A DNA stretch of 64,000 nucleotides from Clostridia bacterium (lineage in GTDB: Bacteria > Bacillota > Clostridia > TANB77 > CAG-508). A program made the position numbers and the translations under genes. The notes beneath the pieces were generated by a model that worked only from the letters and a program-made list of their open reading frames with translations, was not told the DNA's origin and ran no database searches. The DNA is taken from the NCBI GenBank assembly GCA_017517685.1, contig JAFWYK010000007.1, forward strand, positions 1-64,000, read 5' to 3'. Shown here one piece after another: positions 8,214-15,586 of the stretch. The first letter of the stretch is position 1, and the number at the start of each line of letters is the position of its first letter.

Positions 8214-9218
8214 ATGTTAAAAAAAGTAAAGATTACGTTATTAATAATTATTATTGTTTTATTGATAGGAACAGGAATTTATGGAATAAGAATTTTTGAA
8301 AATAAGCTAGCAGAAAAATGCGTAAATGAAGATTTGATTGCACTTGAAAAAGAAGTAGAAGGAATGAAAGTTACTATTTTGGGTGGTTCCAATGAAAAAA
8401 CAAGAAACAATGTCCGCTCTATGGGATATATGATTAGAACTAAAAATGGTGAAGTAATTTTTATAGATGGTGGAGATTGGGTTGATTATGATGTGGTTAC
8501 ATCATATATTAATAAATATACAGATGGAATGATTGACCACTGGATTGTAACACATGGACATTCAGATCATGTTGGTGCATTGAGAGATGTTATTAATAAA
8601 GACAATAATTATAAAATAGAAAATATTTACTATAATTTATTAACAGAAGAATGGTATAAGAATAATGACGCAAGAGGATATGAATCTGAAAAAGGAATAT
8701 TGGATGCTTTAAAAAGCGATAAAATTTTAAATCATGTAATTTGTGAAGAAAATCAAAAAATTAAGATAGATAACTTAGAAATAGATATTTTGAGAGTAGC
8801 AAATCCAGAAATTACAAATGGTGATAACGGAAATGAAGCAAGTATGGTATTTAAAGTAACCGCTTTGGATGTAAATAAATCAATGGTATTTTTAGGGGAT
8901 GCTATGACTAAAGCAAGTCCAGAAATATTAGAAGCAAAAGATAGATTAAAAGCAGATGCTGTTCAAATGGCTCATCATGGAAATTGGGGAGTAACAAAAG
9001 AAGTATATGAAGCTATTTCTCCAAAGATGGCATTTTATAATACTACAGAAGGTTTATATAATAATGATGGTGGAAATGGATTTAATACTGGAATATGGGA
9101 TTCGGTTAAAGTTAGAGGATGGCTTGATGAAATAGGTGTAGAAAATAAAATTTTAGCTTTTGAAGGAGATCAAACAATACATTTTAATAGTTTTGGGCTA
9201 GAAAAAATTGATAATTAA
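8214..9218 (+). CDS. Membrane-anchored metallo-beta-lactamase-fold hydrolase
   Basis: 334-aa protein with an N-terminal membrane anchor (about residues 6-26) and an MBL-fold domain outside the membrane. The metal motif is THGHSDH (H114, H116, D118, H119), with a later Asp in FLGDAMT and His in MAHHGNWG. The layout resembles the ComEC-type MBL domain and related extracellular hydrolases, but there is no competence channel, so substrate is unknown. Monocistronic, with a terminator 14 nt after the stop. Confidence 0.85.
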   Translation: MLKKVKITLLIIIIVLLIGTGIYGIRIFENKLAEKCVNEDLIALEKEVEGMKVTILGGSNEKTRNNVRSMGYMIRTKNGEVIFIDGGDWVDYDVVTSYINKYTDGMIDHWIVTHGHSDHVGALRDVINKDNNYKIENIYYNLLTEEWYKNNDARGYESEKGILDALKSDKILNHVICEENQKIKIDNLEIDILRVANPEITNGDNGNEASMVFKVTALDVNKSMVFLGDAMTKASPEILEAKDRLKADAVQMAHHGNWGVTKEVYEAISPKMAFYNTTEGLYNNDGGNGFNTGIWDSVKVRGWLDEIGVENKILAFEGDQTIHFNSFGLEKIDN

Positions 9219-9232
9219 GAAATAAAAGAAGA

Positions 9233-9258
9233 TGCAGAGTAAAATCTGCATTTTTTTG
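9233..9258 (+). terminator. Intrinsic terminator
   Basis: ATGCAGA (9233-9239) / TCTGCAT (9246-9252) followed by a T run to 9258. Confidence 0.75.
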
Positions 9259-9260
9259 TT

Positions 9261-9289
9261 TGACTAAAGAGCGAAAAGATGTTAACATA
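9261..9289 (+). promoter_or_regulatory. Promoter of the small membrane protein gene
   Basis: TTGACT (9261-9266), 17-bp spacer, TAACAT (9284-9289). This implies a transcript start near 9296 and a ~93-nt leader. Confidence 0.6.
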
Positions 9290-9304
9290 CATATGTAAAA
9301 TGTT

Positions 9305-9389
9305 TGAATCTCCAGATTATCCGGGCTTACCGGAAGAAATCATTTGCTACGAAAGTGGTAAAATTCTTTAAAAGGAAGGAGGAGATTCA
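9305..9389 (+). promoter_or_regulatory. Structured 5' leader, possible novel cis-regulatory RNA
   Basis: Three nested helices can be drawn. P1 is GAATCTCC (9306-9313) with GGAGATTC (9381-9388), eight perfect pairs plus T9305-A9389 of the start codon. P2 is TCCGG (9320-9324) with CCGGA (9330-9334). P3 is TTTGCTAC (9343-9350) with GTGGTAAA (9355-9362) closed by a GAAA tetraloop. P1 masks the end of the Shine-Dalgarno and the first base of the AUG. The shape is that of a translational riboswitch or autoregulated leader. I recognise no known family. Confidence 0.45.
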
Positions 9390-9718
9390 TGGTGCTTAAT
9401 CCAAATGTAGCACTAGTAATACTCACTATTTTGCAATGTGTTTCCATTATAGCCTATTTTTATTCAATCAACCAAATTAAAGTTAATGCCAAACGGATTA
9501 GTAGGAAAGATATGTCAAGATACAAGAATTTGGTATTTAGCCAAAAGCTAAATCTTATATCTCACTTAGTCTTGGCTGTGGTAATGGTAATTAAAACGAA
9601 TATTGAAAATACCATTAACTTTTCTGAAAGTCATGAAGTGTTATGGTTGATTGATATTGTTATTATGGCTATAGCAACAATCTCCTTCGTATGGAGAATT
9701 TATAAAAATGGAAAGTAG
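9389..9718 (+). CDS. Small integral membrane protein, unknown
   Basis: 109 aa with three predicted membrane helices (about residues 5-27, 52-70, 78-101) and a basic cytoplasmic loop (KVNAKRISRKDMSRYK) between the first two. The ribosome site AAGGAAGGAGG is unusually strong but partly masked by the leader helix. Bounded by its own promoter and terminator, so monocistronic. No family recognised. Confidence 0.7.
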   Translation: MVLNPNVALVILTILQCVSIIAYFYSINQIKVNAKRISRKDMSRYKNLVFSQKLNLISHLVLAVVMVIKTNIENTINFSESHEVLWLIDIVIMAIATISFVWRIYKNGK

Positions 9719-9735
9719 CAAATGGTAAAGGGAAG

Positions 9736-9782
9736 ACAGAGTTATATTCACCAAATGATGGTGGAGATGACTCTGTTTTTCT
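9736..9782 (+). terminator. Intrinsic terminator
   Basis: ACAGAGT (9736-9742) / ACTCTGT (9770-9776) with an inner TTCACC/GGTGGA stem, then a T run. Confidence 0.75.
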
Positions 9783-9797
9783 TATACTCTAGAAAGG

Positions 9798-9826
9798 TTG
9801 ATTTTAAGCCACTTTCATGCTATAAT
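9798..9826 (+). promoter_or_regulatory. Promoter of the adenylyltransferase-like gene
   Basis: TTGATT (9798-9803), 17-bp spacer, perfect TATAAT (9821-9826). Confidence 0.75.
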
Positions 9827-9874
9827 ATATGAGCTAAATAATAGCAAATCATTTTGAGCAAGGAGGAAAGCATC

Positions 9875-10549
9875 ATGAGCAATGTACCAGTATTCGACAT
9901 GGGCGTTACCATTGGTCGGTTTGGTCATGTACAACTAGGGCACAATTCCCTTTTTGAGATGAGCATGCGACTTTGCAGACGTACCTATGTCATTGTTGGA
10001 TCTGCACAAGAAAGGGGGACGCTTCGAAACCCGTTTACTGTGGAGACTAGAATCAAGGCAATTCGGGAATGTTATCCTGGTGTGAGTCCGAGTGAACTAA
10101 TTATTGGCGGTCTGAATGACATGACCAATGAACTCGATATTAACACCGAATGGGGTAAGTACCTTAAAGGACATATTGAAGGCAAAATGCATAAGTTTGC
10201 CAGCCTTATGGTATATGGTAACGATGAATTCAGAAGTCAGTGGTTCGCCGCTGAAGATTTGAAAAACACTGCTGAAATTGTTATCCCGAGAAGTACCATT
10301 CCGATTTCCGGAACTCAGGTAAGAGGCCTTTTGGTCATCGATGATGAAGCTGCATGGCAAAAGTGTACTCATGAAATGATTCATTATATGTATCCGGAGC
10401 TGAGAGAAGAACTTATGTCTGTTCCGGTGTATAAGGAGATCTATGACATCATCAGAAAAGGTGAGATGGATTTGGATTCTTTCATGAAGGTCTACAAACA
10501 GTATGAAGCTGCTGATCGAGAAAAGAAGCTCGCAGAATTGAAAAAATGA
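9875..10549 (+). CDS. Nicotinamide-nucleotide adenylyltransferase-like protein
   Basis: Cytidylyltransferase-like (HIGH-superfamily) nucleotidyltransferase, closest in motif to NadM/NadR-type NMN adenylyltransferases that make NAD from NMN and ATP. GRFGHVQLGH (residues 14-23) aligns with the GRFxPxHxGH loop, though the first His of HxGH is Gln here. ISGTQVR near residue 148 matches ISxTxxR. ATG at 9875 has AAGGAGG, which excludes the upstream in-frame TTG. The 224-aa gene is visibly richer in G+C than its neighbours and has a private promoter and GC-rich terminator, suggesting recent acquisition, perhaps from a phage. Confidence 0.75.
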   Translation: MSNVPVFDMGVTIGRFGHVQLGHNSLFEMSMRLCRRTYVIVGSAQERGTLRNPFTVETRIKAIRECYPGVSPSELIIGGLNDMTNELDINTEWGKYLKGHIEGKMHKFASLMVYGNDEFRSQWFAAEDLKNTAEIVIPRSTIPISGTQVRGLLVIDDEAAWQKCTHEMIHYMYPELREELMSVPVYKEIYDIIRKGEMDLDSFMKVYKQYEAADREKKLAELKK

Positions 10550-10581
10550 TGTTTAAACGGTGACTAAATGTTATCAGTTAT

Positions 10582-10607
10582 CCCGCACGGTTTTCCGTGC
10601 GGGTTTT
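10582..10607 (+). terminator. GC-rich intrinsic terminator
   Basis: CCCGCACGG (10582-10590) / CCGTGCGGG (10595-10603), TTTT loop, TTTT tail. Confidence 0.85.
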
Positions 10608-10701
10608 ATATTTATAAAAAAGGGAATGTGAATTTTATTTTTTTATTATTTTTTTAGAAATTTAAAATAATAAATGAATTTGATATAATAAGGTTAAAGA
10701 A

Positions 10702-10729
10702 TGTAACAAAAAAATGTTTTAATCGTCTT
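10702..10729 (+). promoter_or_regulatory. ECF-type promoter (autoregulatory)
   Basis: TGTAAC (10702-10707), 16-bp spacer, CGTCTT (10724-10729), upstream of an ECF sigma gene. It matches the known ECF consensus (TGWAAC ... CGTC), so the sigma factor very likely drives its own operon. Confidence 0.75.
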
Positions 10730-10753
10730 AATTTATAAAAGGAGGAGAGTGTT

Positions 10754-11236
10754 ATGCAGAATATTGAAGAAATCTATAAAGAATATTTTAAAACAGTGTA
10801 TAAATATCTGTTCTGTTTAACATCTAATCATGATTTAGCTGAAGAATTAACACAAGAAACATTTTATAAAGCAGTAAAAAAGATAGATACTTATGAAGGA
10901 AAATGTAAAATTTCTGTGTGGCTTTGTCAAATCGCTAAATATACATGGTATGATTATTTAAGAAGAAAACAAGAAATAATAAATATAGATGATTTATATG
11001 AATTTAAAAGTGAAGTTAGTTTGGAAGATAAAATTATTGAAGAAGAAGAAAAAAACTTAATTGAAGGAAAATTAAATGTTCTAGATGATTTTTCAAAAGA
11101 AGTAGTAATATTAAGAATAAAAGGAGATATGTCATTTAAAGAAATTGGAAATGTTTTAAATAAAACGGAAAATTGGGCGAGAGTAACTTATTATAGAGCT
11201 AAAAATAAATTAAAGGAGGCGTTAAAAAATGAATAA
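10754..11236 (+). CDS. ECF-type RNA polymerase sigma factor
   Basis: 160-aa sigma factor with region 2 (about residues 3-72, containing DLAEELTQETFYKAVKKID and ISVWLCQIAKYTWYDYLRR) and region 4 (about 100-158, MSFKEIGNVLNKTENWARVTYYRAKNKLKEAL). AAAGGAGG precedes the ATG. Its gene overlaps the anti-sigma gene by 8 nt and is preceded by an ECF-type promoter, a standard self-activating module responding to a cell-surface signal. It differs clearly from the ECF factor at the left edge. Confidence 0.92.
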   Translation: MQNIEEIYKEYFKTVYKYLFCLTSNHDLAEELTQETFYKAVKKIDTYEGKCKISVWLCQIAKYTWYDYLRRKQEIINIDDLYEFKSEVSLEDKIIEEEEKNLIEGKLNVLDDFSKEVVILRIKGDMSFKEIGNVLNKTENWARVTYYRAKNKLKEALKNE

Positions 11237-12047
11237 AAATGAATGTAAAATAGTTCAAGATTTATTAGTAAATTATGTTGATGATTTATTAAGTAAAGAA
11301 ACGAACATATATATAGAAGAACATTTGGAAAAATGTAATAAATGTAAAACATTTTTTGATAATATTAAAAATGAGAATAAAGAAAATGTGCAAGATTATA
11401 ATATAGATTATTTAAAAAAATATGATAAAGAATTAAAACTTTTTAAGTATACATTAATCATTCTTTTAATAACATTAATTGGAATGTTTGTTTTTGTAAG
11501 TGTAAAGAAATATTTTGTGTTTAATAATATTGCGGAAAAATTAGAAAATTATAAAGAGTCAGATAATTTTTATATAAAGAATAATAATTATTGCGGTGAT
11601 AGTTTGTTAATAACAGAGATTTTTGTAAGTGGAGAAGAACTACTTGTAAAATATAATTCTGAACCAGGAACTGTTATTAAAGATGGTATAAAATATGATA
11701 AATACGTAGGGGAAGAAAAATGGGTTATAGATGATAATACAAATATAAAGGAATGTATTGATAGTACATGGAATTTTATAAATGTTTGCATAGAGGATTT
11801 GATGAAAATTGGAAATGTTTTTATTTACAAATTAAACAATGCGTATGTAAATGGAAAAGAATGCTATCAAATTATTACGAACGATGAATCTGGAAGAATT
11901 TTATATTATGATAAAGAAAGTGGCTTTTTAGTAAGAATAGAAGTATTAAATGGATTAATTAATCATGATGATAATGAAATTTGTAGTATGATAAATGATT
12001 ATGTATTTAAATTTGATTGTGTAGAATCTAGTGTTTTCGATAATTAA
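11229..12047 (+). CDS. Membrane anti-sigma factor with zinc-finger domain
   Basis: Holds the ECF factor inactive at the membrane. The N-terminus has the anti-sigma zinc-binding pattern: Cys6, His32, Cys36 and Cys39 (HLEKCNKC). One membrane helix (about residues 74-94) separates it from an extracytoplasmic sensor domain of about 175 aa with no family I recognise. Start overlaps the sigma stop by 8 nt, giving stoichiometric coupling. 272 aa in total. Confidence 0.9.
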   Translation: MNKNECKIVQDLLVNYVDDLLSKETNIYIEEHLEKCNKCKTFFDNIKNENKENVQDYNIDYLKKYDKELKLFKYTLIILLITLIGMFVFVSVKKYFVFNNIAEKLENYKESDNFYIKNNNYCGDSLLITEIFVSGEELLVKYNSEPGTVIKDGIKYDKYVGEEKWVIDDNTNIKECIDSTWNFINVCIEDLMKIGNVFIYKLNNAYVNGKECYQIITNDESGRILYYDKESGFLVRIEVLNGLINHDDNEICSMINDYVFKFDCVESSVFDN

Positions 12048-12146
12048 AATAGAAATACCCCGGAGAGAATTCTCTCCGGGGTAACTAGACAAAATTTAGC
12101 ATTATTTAGATATTAACGTTTATTTTGAAAAAACTAAGCTGATACT
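12047..12146 (-). ncRNA. Candidate ECF-dependent small RNA
   Basis: An ECF promoter on the minus strand (12152-12179) should start a transcript near 12146 running toward the anti-sigma gene. It would end at a perfect 28-nt palindrome (12056-12083; arms TACCCCGGAGAGAA and its complement), which on this strand is followed by TTTCTATTTTAATT, a usable U-tract. On the plus strand the palindrome is followed by ACTAGAC, a poor tail. No ribosome site or ORF lies within. The result is a ~100-nt RNA convergent with the operon that encodes its presumed sigma factor. Confidence 0.5.
12056..12083 (-). terminator. Perfect palindromic terminator
   Basis: 14-bp perfect arms with no spacer, strikingly GC-rich for the region. 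The U-rich tail is on the minus strand. It may also help end the sigma/anti-sigma mRNA from the other side. Confidence 0.65.
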
Positions 12147-12151
12147 AGCTT

Positions 12152-12179
12152 AAGACGTATTAAAATTGGAAATGTTACA
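12152..12179 (-). promoter_or_regulatory. Second ECF-type promoter, minus strand
   Basis: On the minus strand: TGTAAC (12179-12174), 16-bp spacer, CGTCTT (12157-12152). Hexamers and spacing are identical to the sigma operon promoter at 10702. I found no third copy by eye. Confidence 0.6.
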
Positions 12180-12191
12180 AAAATAAACAAA

Positions 12192-12219
12192 AAAGACTAT
12201 GAATTTCTTCATAGTCTTT
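12192..12219. terminator. Hairpin, possible bidirectional terminator
   Basis: AAAGACTATGAA (12192-12203) / TTCATAGTCTTT (12208-12219) with TTTC loop; A-rich on the left and T-containing on the right. It separates the ECF locus from the accessory island. Confidence 0.5.
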
Positions 12220-12315
12220 AATAATCTTTGTATGAATAACTCCGAATTATCTTTTTGAGAATTACAAATGCTGATTTATCAATGATTTTTTGAGTAAAAG
12301 TATTAGAAAAGAGGA

Positions 12316-12364
12316 ACATTACGTGACCAGGGGGATTGAACATGCTATAAAAAAATAATATCCT
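12316..12364 (+). promoter_or_regulatory. Island promoter 1 with shared upstream element
   Basis: ACATTACGTGACCAG (12316-12330), 5 nt, then TTGAAC (12336-12341), 17-bp spacer, TATCCT (12359-12364). The same element with the same 5-nt gap precedes the promoter at 17464. The rest of the 12048-12401 gap is covered by the entries above; nothing else is seen. Confidence 0.55.
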
Positions 12365-12401
12365 TATACTAGTAGAAATATTAGTAGGAGGTATAGATAA
12401 T

Positions 12402-13577
12402 ATGAAAAAGGAGAAGAATAATTTGTTTAAATATGCAACTAAAGAGTTAAGTCAAGATGCATTTATATGTTGGTGTATAAATTGGTTTAATTTTAGAAAA
12501 ATAAAAGATAATACAGAAAATGAAAATAAGTTATGTGAAATGGCAGAAAAAATATTAACTAAAATATTTGAATATGCAAATAAAAAAGTTCCACTTATTA
12601 AGAGTATTAATATAACAAGACAATATCAAAATATTGATATTACACTTATAGTTAAAACCATAGAAAAAGAAGAATATGCAATAATTATAGAGGATAAAAA
12701 AACTAGTATTTTAAGTGATAAACAAAAAGAAAATTTGTATGTAAATAAATTTATAGATTCAATAAATGACTCAAAATATGGAATAGAAAATAAAGAGAGA
12801 GTTGGATTACAAGGAAATATTTCAGAAGAAAATGTTATACCAGTATATTGGAAAACAAGCAAATGGGAAGAAGATAGAGAAAAAATGCAAACTGAATTAG
12901 AAAAGAATCTTAATAAAAAAGTTGTTTGTATAGATGGTATTGATACATTAAATTTAATTAAGGATTATGTGAAATTTTCTGAAATTATAAGAGATTTTTA
13001 TAATTGCTTAAAAGAAGAATTAGATATTAATAATGTAACAAATCAAGTAGAAGAAATAATAAAGAATAAACAAATAAAAATAGGAACAAAATTTACAACA
13101 AATTACTATTGTTATAATTGTTTTTATGAATTATTAGAAAAAGAATATAATGCTAAAAGTCACCCAATGAAAGGCGGACTAGATTTAATTAGATTAAATG
13201 AAAAAATAGGTAAAAAAGATTTTGTTCATGTAGATACTGTTAATTTATTTAATGTAGATGGTAGTTGGAAAAATGAGTTTTTTGAAAATGGCAAAGTTTG
13301 GTTAGAAATACCTTTTGAGAGTAAAAAATTAAAAACAGAAATAAAATATGCTTTTGTTTTTGGAAAAAAAAGAGATGCTTTTAGAAGAAAACAGTATGTA
13401 TTTATGGGATTTTATCGTTTAATGGAAATTGATGAAAATAATAATAGTCGTATGTGGATGAGAGTAAATAATCTTATTAATGATGAAGAATTAGAAGAAA
13501 GTGAAACAATTGATATAGATATGAAAAAAATATTAAATACTATAAAAAAATGTGAAGAAATACATAATAAAGACTAA
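12402..13577 (+). CDS. PD-(D/E)XK nuclease-superfamily protein
   Basis: Likely DNA- or RNA-cleaving protein of the PDDEXK_4-like group. It begins with the group's typical KELSQDAFICWCINW block (residues 14-28). The core follows: Asp79 in NIDITLIV and Glu97-Asp-Lys99 in YAIIIEDKKTS, giving the D...ExK catalytic set intact. The C-terminal ~200 aa are less familiar. AGGAGGT precedes the ATG. It is the first gene of a five-gene run. Members of this group are common near defence and mobile loci; the actual target is unknown. Confidence 0.75.
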   Translation: MKKEKNNLFKYATKELSQDAFICWCINWFNFRKIKDNTENENKLCEMAEKILTKIFEYANKKVPLIKSINITRQYQNIDITLIVKTIEKEEYAIIIEDKKTSILSDKQKENLYVNKFIDSINDSKYGIENKERVGLQGNISEENVIPVYWKTSKWEEDREKMQTELEKNLNKKVVCIDGIDTLNLIKDYVKFSEIIRDFYNCLKEELDINNVTNQVEEIIKNKQIKIGTKFTTNYYCYNCFYELLEKEYNAKSHPMKGGLDLIRLNEKIGKKDFVHVDTVNLFNVDGSWKNEFFENGKVWLEIPFESKKLKTEIKYAFVFGKKRDAFRRKQYVFMGFYRLMEIDENNNSRMWMRVNNLINDEELEESETIDIDMKKILNTIKKCEEIHNKD

Positions 13578-13604
13578 TTTTTAAATTTAATATTATGATA
13601 AATA

Positions 13605-14651
13605 ATGAAATGTATTAGTAGGAATACAAATAATATGGAAGAATTGTTTAAAGATGATAATGTATCTAGAAAATTTATAAAATTATTGATAGATCGAATA
13701 GATGATGTTAAGCTAAAAAAATATTCAGAAAGATGTAATTATCAATATGAAATAATAAATCAATATGAAAAGATAGAATTTTTAATAAAAATAGGTGACT
13801 TTTATATTGTTATTGTAGACAAAATAGAATTAGAAGAATTTTCACATCCAATGTTTAAATATATTCAAGAATTAACTGAAAATGGTGTGAAAGAGAAAAA
13901 TATATTTGCTTGTCATTATCAAATGCTTGAAGATTCTGAGAGTGTATATAAATTTGTAGATTCAGTAGTTAAAAGAAAAGATATAATTAATTTATTAGAA
14001 AAAGAATATAAAAGTTTAAATTTAGAAAATTATTATTTGTATTTAAAAGAACTTGATAAATATTCTTCTAAAAGAGATATAGTAACAAATGATTTAATAA
14101 AGTTAAAAGAAGATATAAGTAAAGCAATATGTACAAGTTTTTATAAGGAACTAGAAGAAAAAGAAGGTAGTAGTAATATAATAGGTTGGGAATATATAGA
14201 GGATTCTAAAAATACTTCTTGGAAATATTTGTCAAGAAAAATAAATAATGTAGAAAGTGAAGATTTTAAATATTTATGTGTAGAAGTGAATTTAGAAGAA
14301 AATAGAAATTTAATTAGTATAAATTTAGCTAAAAAAAATAAAAAGTCTAATTTAAATTTAGAAACAACTAAGATGGAAACAATGTATTATTATAAAAATA
14401 ATGGGAATTTTAAAGAAAAAATTTACCAATGCTGTCAAGAAATTGAAGAAAAATTAAAAAATAAATTAAAAGAATATGATGTGTTTATAAAGCTAGAAAC
14501 AAAAGATTTAATAGACGAAGATATAGATAATGAAAAAATGGCTTTTGTAAAAATAATGAGTTTAGATATAAATAAAAATACATTAAATGAAGTAAAAGAA
14601 ATTTTAAATGATATTAATAATTGTTTGATAGATTTAAAGTTTAAAATATGA
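13605..14651 (+). CDS. Unknown, possible degenerate PD-(D/E)XK relative
   Basis: 348 aa, no clear family. A strand pair IEFLIKI...FYIVIVDKIE (residues 57-75) is laid out like the nuclease core of the preceding gene, but the positions of the catalytic Asp and Glu read Glu and Val, so if homologous it would be inactive. It starts 27 nt after the nuclease stop, with only a weak ribosome site, and ends 7 nt before the next gene. It could be a non-catalytic partner of the nuclease-like protein; that is inference. Confidence 0.6.
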   Translation: MKCISRNTNNMEELFKDDNVSRKFIKLLIDRIDDVKLKKYSERCNYQYEIINQYEKIEFLIKIGDFYIVIVDKIELEEFSHPMFKYIQELTENGVKEKNIFACHYQMLEDSESVYKFVDSVVKRKDIINLLEKEYKSLNLENYYLYLKELDKYSSKRDIVTNDLIKLKEDISKAICTSFYKELEEKEGSSNIIGWEYIEDSKNTSWKYLSRKINNVESEDFKYLCVEVNLEENRNLISINLAKKNKKSNLNLETTKMETMYYYKNNGNFKEKIYQCCQEIEEKLKNKLKEYDVFIKLETKDLIDEDIDNEKMAFVKIMSLDINKNTLNEVKEILNDINNCLIDLKFKI

Positions 14652-14658
14652 GGAAAAA

Positions 14659-15537
14659 ATGGATAAATATAAAAAAGCAATTGTATTGGATATGGACGAG
14701 ACATTAGAACATGGAATGTTTAAAAAACAATACAGCTTTAATGAAGAAGATTTAATAATGGTATTAAGACCTAATTTAGATAAATTGATAAACAAATTAA
14801 AAGAAGTAAAAAAGCAAGGCGTTGATATTATTTTATGTACAACAGCAAGAGATTCTTGGGTAGAAAGATTTTTAAATTTGAAACCTGAATTTAGAGATTT
14901 ATTTGATAAAAAATATACTCGTGATAATGAAAAAGAATGGAGAGAGTATTGTAAGGAGAAATATCCAATAGAATATCAAGCACAAAAAGAAAATATAAAT
15001 TTAGAGAAATTAAAGCCAATAACTACATTTGGATATGATTCTGTATTATATATTGATGACAATAAAATTGATAATATTAGATTAAAAATGTTATTTGAAA
15101 TAGGCGAAGGAAAATTGAAAAAAGATGTAACACATTTTACTGCGTTTGGATTTTATGGTGGTCGAGTAGAGTGGATTGACATGTTAGTTTATGAAAAATT
15201 AGCAAAAATAAATATAGAGTTTTCTCAAATTTTAGAAGAGTATATAGAAAAAGAAAGAAACAATAAAGGCTGTGAAATGATGTGTTTGGCAATAGATAAA
15301 TTTGTTAATAAAGAATTCAAAATTGGTTTAAATTTAATTGATGATGATTATGTAGAAGAAAATAATATATTTAATAAAAAATTAGAAATATTGCAAGAAA
15401 GATTAGAAAATTTAAGTGATAAATTAAAAAATGAAGTAGAAAAAGATATTTTAGATTTGTCTGAATATGAAGTAAATAAAATATTAAATACAGATAAAAA
15501 ATACCCATATGAGGGGATAGAAGTAAAACAAATATAA
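14659..15537 (+). CDS. HAD-superfamily NLI-interacting-factor-like phosphatase
   Basis: Magnesium-dependent phosphatase fold. DMDET (residues 11-15) is the DxDxT nucleophile motif, TTARDS near residue 55 is motif II, and YIDDNKIDN near 131 supplies the acidic motif. This arrangement resembles NIF/FCP-type phosphatases, which act on phosphoproteins in eukaryotes; bacterial substrates are mostly unknown. A helical ~100-aa C-terminal extension follows. Lies 7 nt after the previous gene with GAGGAAAAA as ribosome site. Confidence 0.75.
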   Translation: MDKYKKAIVLDMDETLEHGMFKKQYSFNEEDLIMVLRPNLDKLINKLKEVKKQGVDIILCTTARDSWVERFLNLKPEFRDLFDKKYTRDNEKEWREYCKEKYPIEYQAQKENINLEKLKPITTFGYDSVLYIDDNKIDNIRLKMLFEIGEGKLKKDVTHFTAFGFYGGRVEWIDMLVYEKLAKINIEFSQILEEYIEKERNNKGCEMMCLAIDKFVNKEFKIGLNLIDDDYVEENNIFNKKLEILQERLENLSDKLKNEVEKDILDLSEYEVNKILNTDKKYPYEGIEVKQI

Positions 15538-15586
15538 GTATTTGCAATGCCATAATTTATATGATAAATTAAAAGGAGATGAACAT

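Noticed and set aside
9301..9362. Possible tRNA (TTTGAATCTCC resembles a T-arm)
   Set aside because: No acceptor stem, D-arm or CCA context can be drawn; the segment pairs better as the structured leader described.
12056..12083. Perfect palindrome as an attachment site or replication terminator
   Set aside because: A transcription terminator for the minus-strand RNA explains it more simply; no recombinase gene or second copy is visible.
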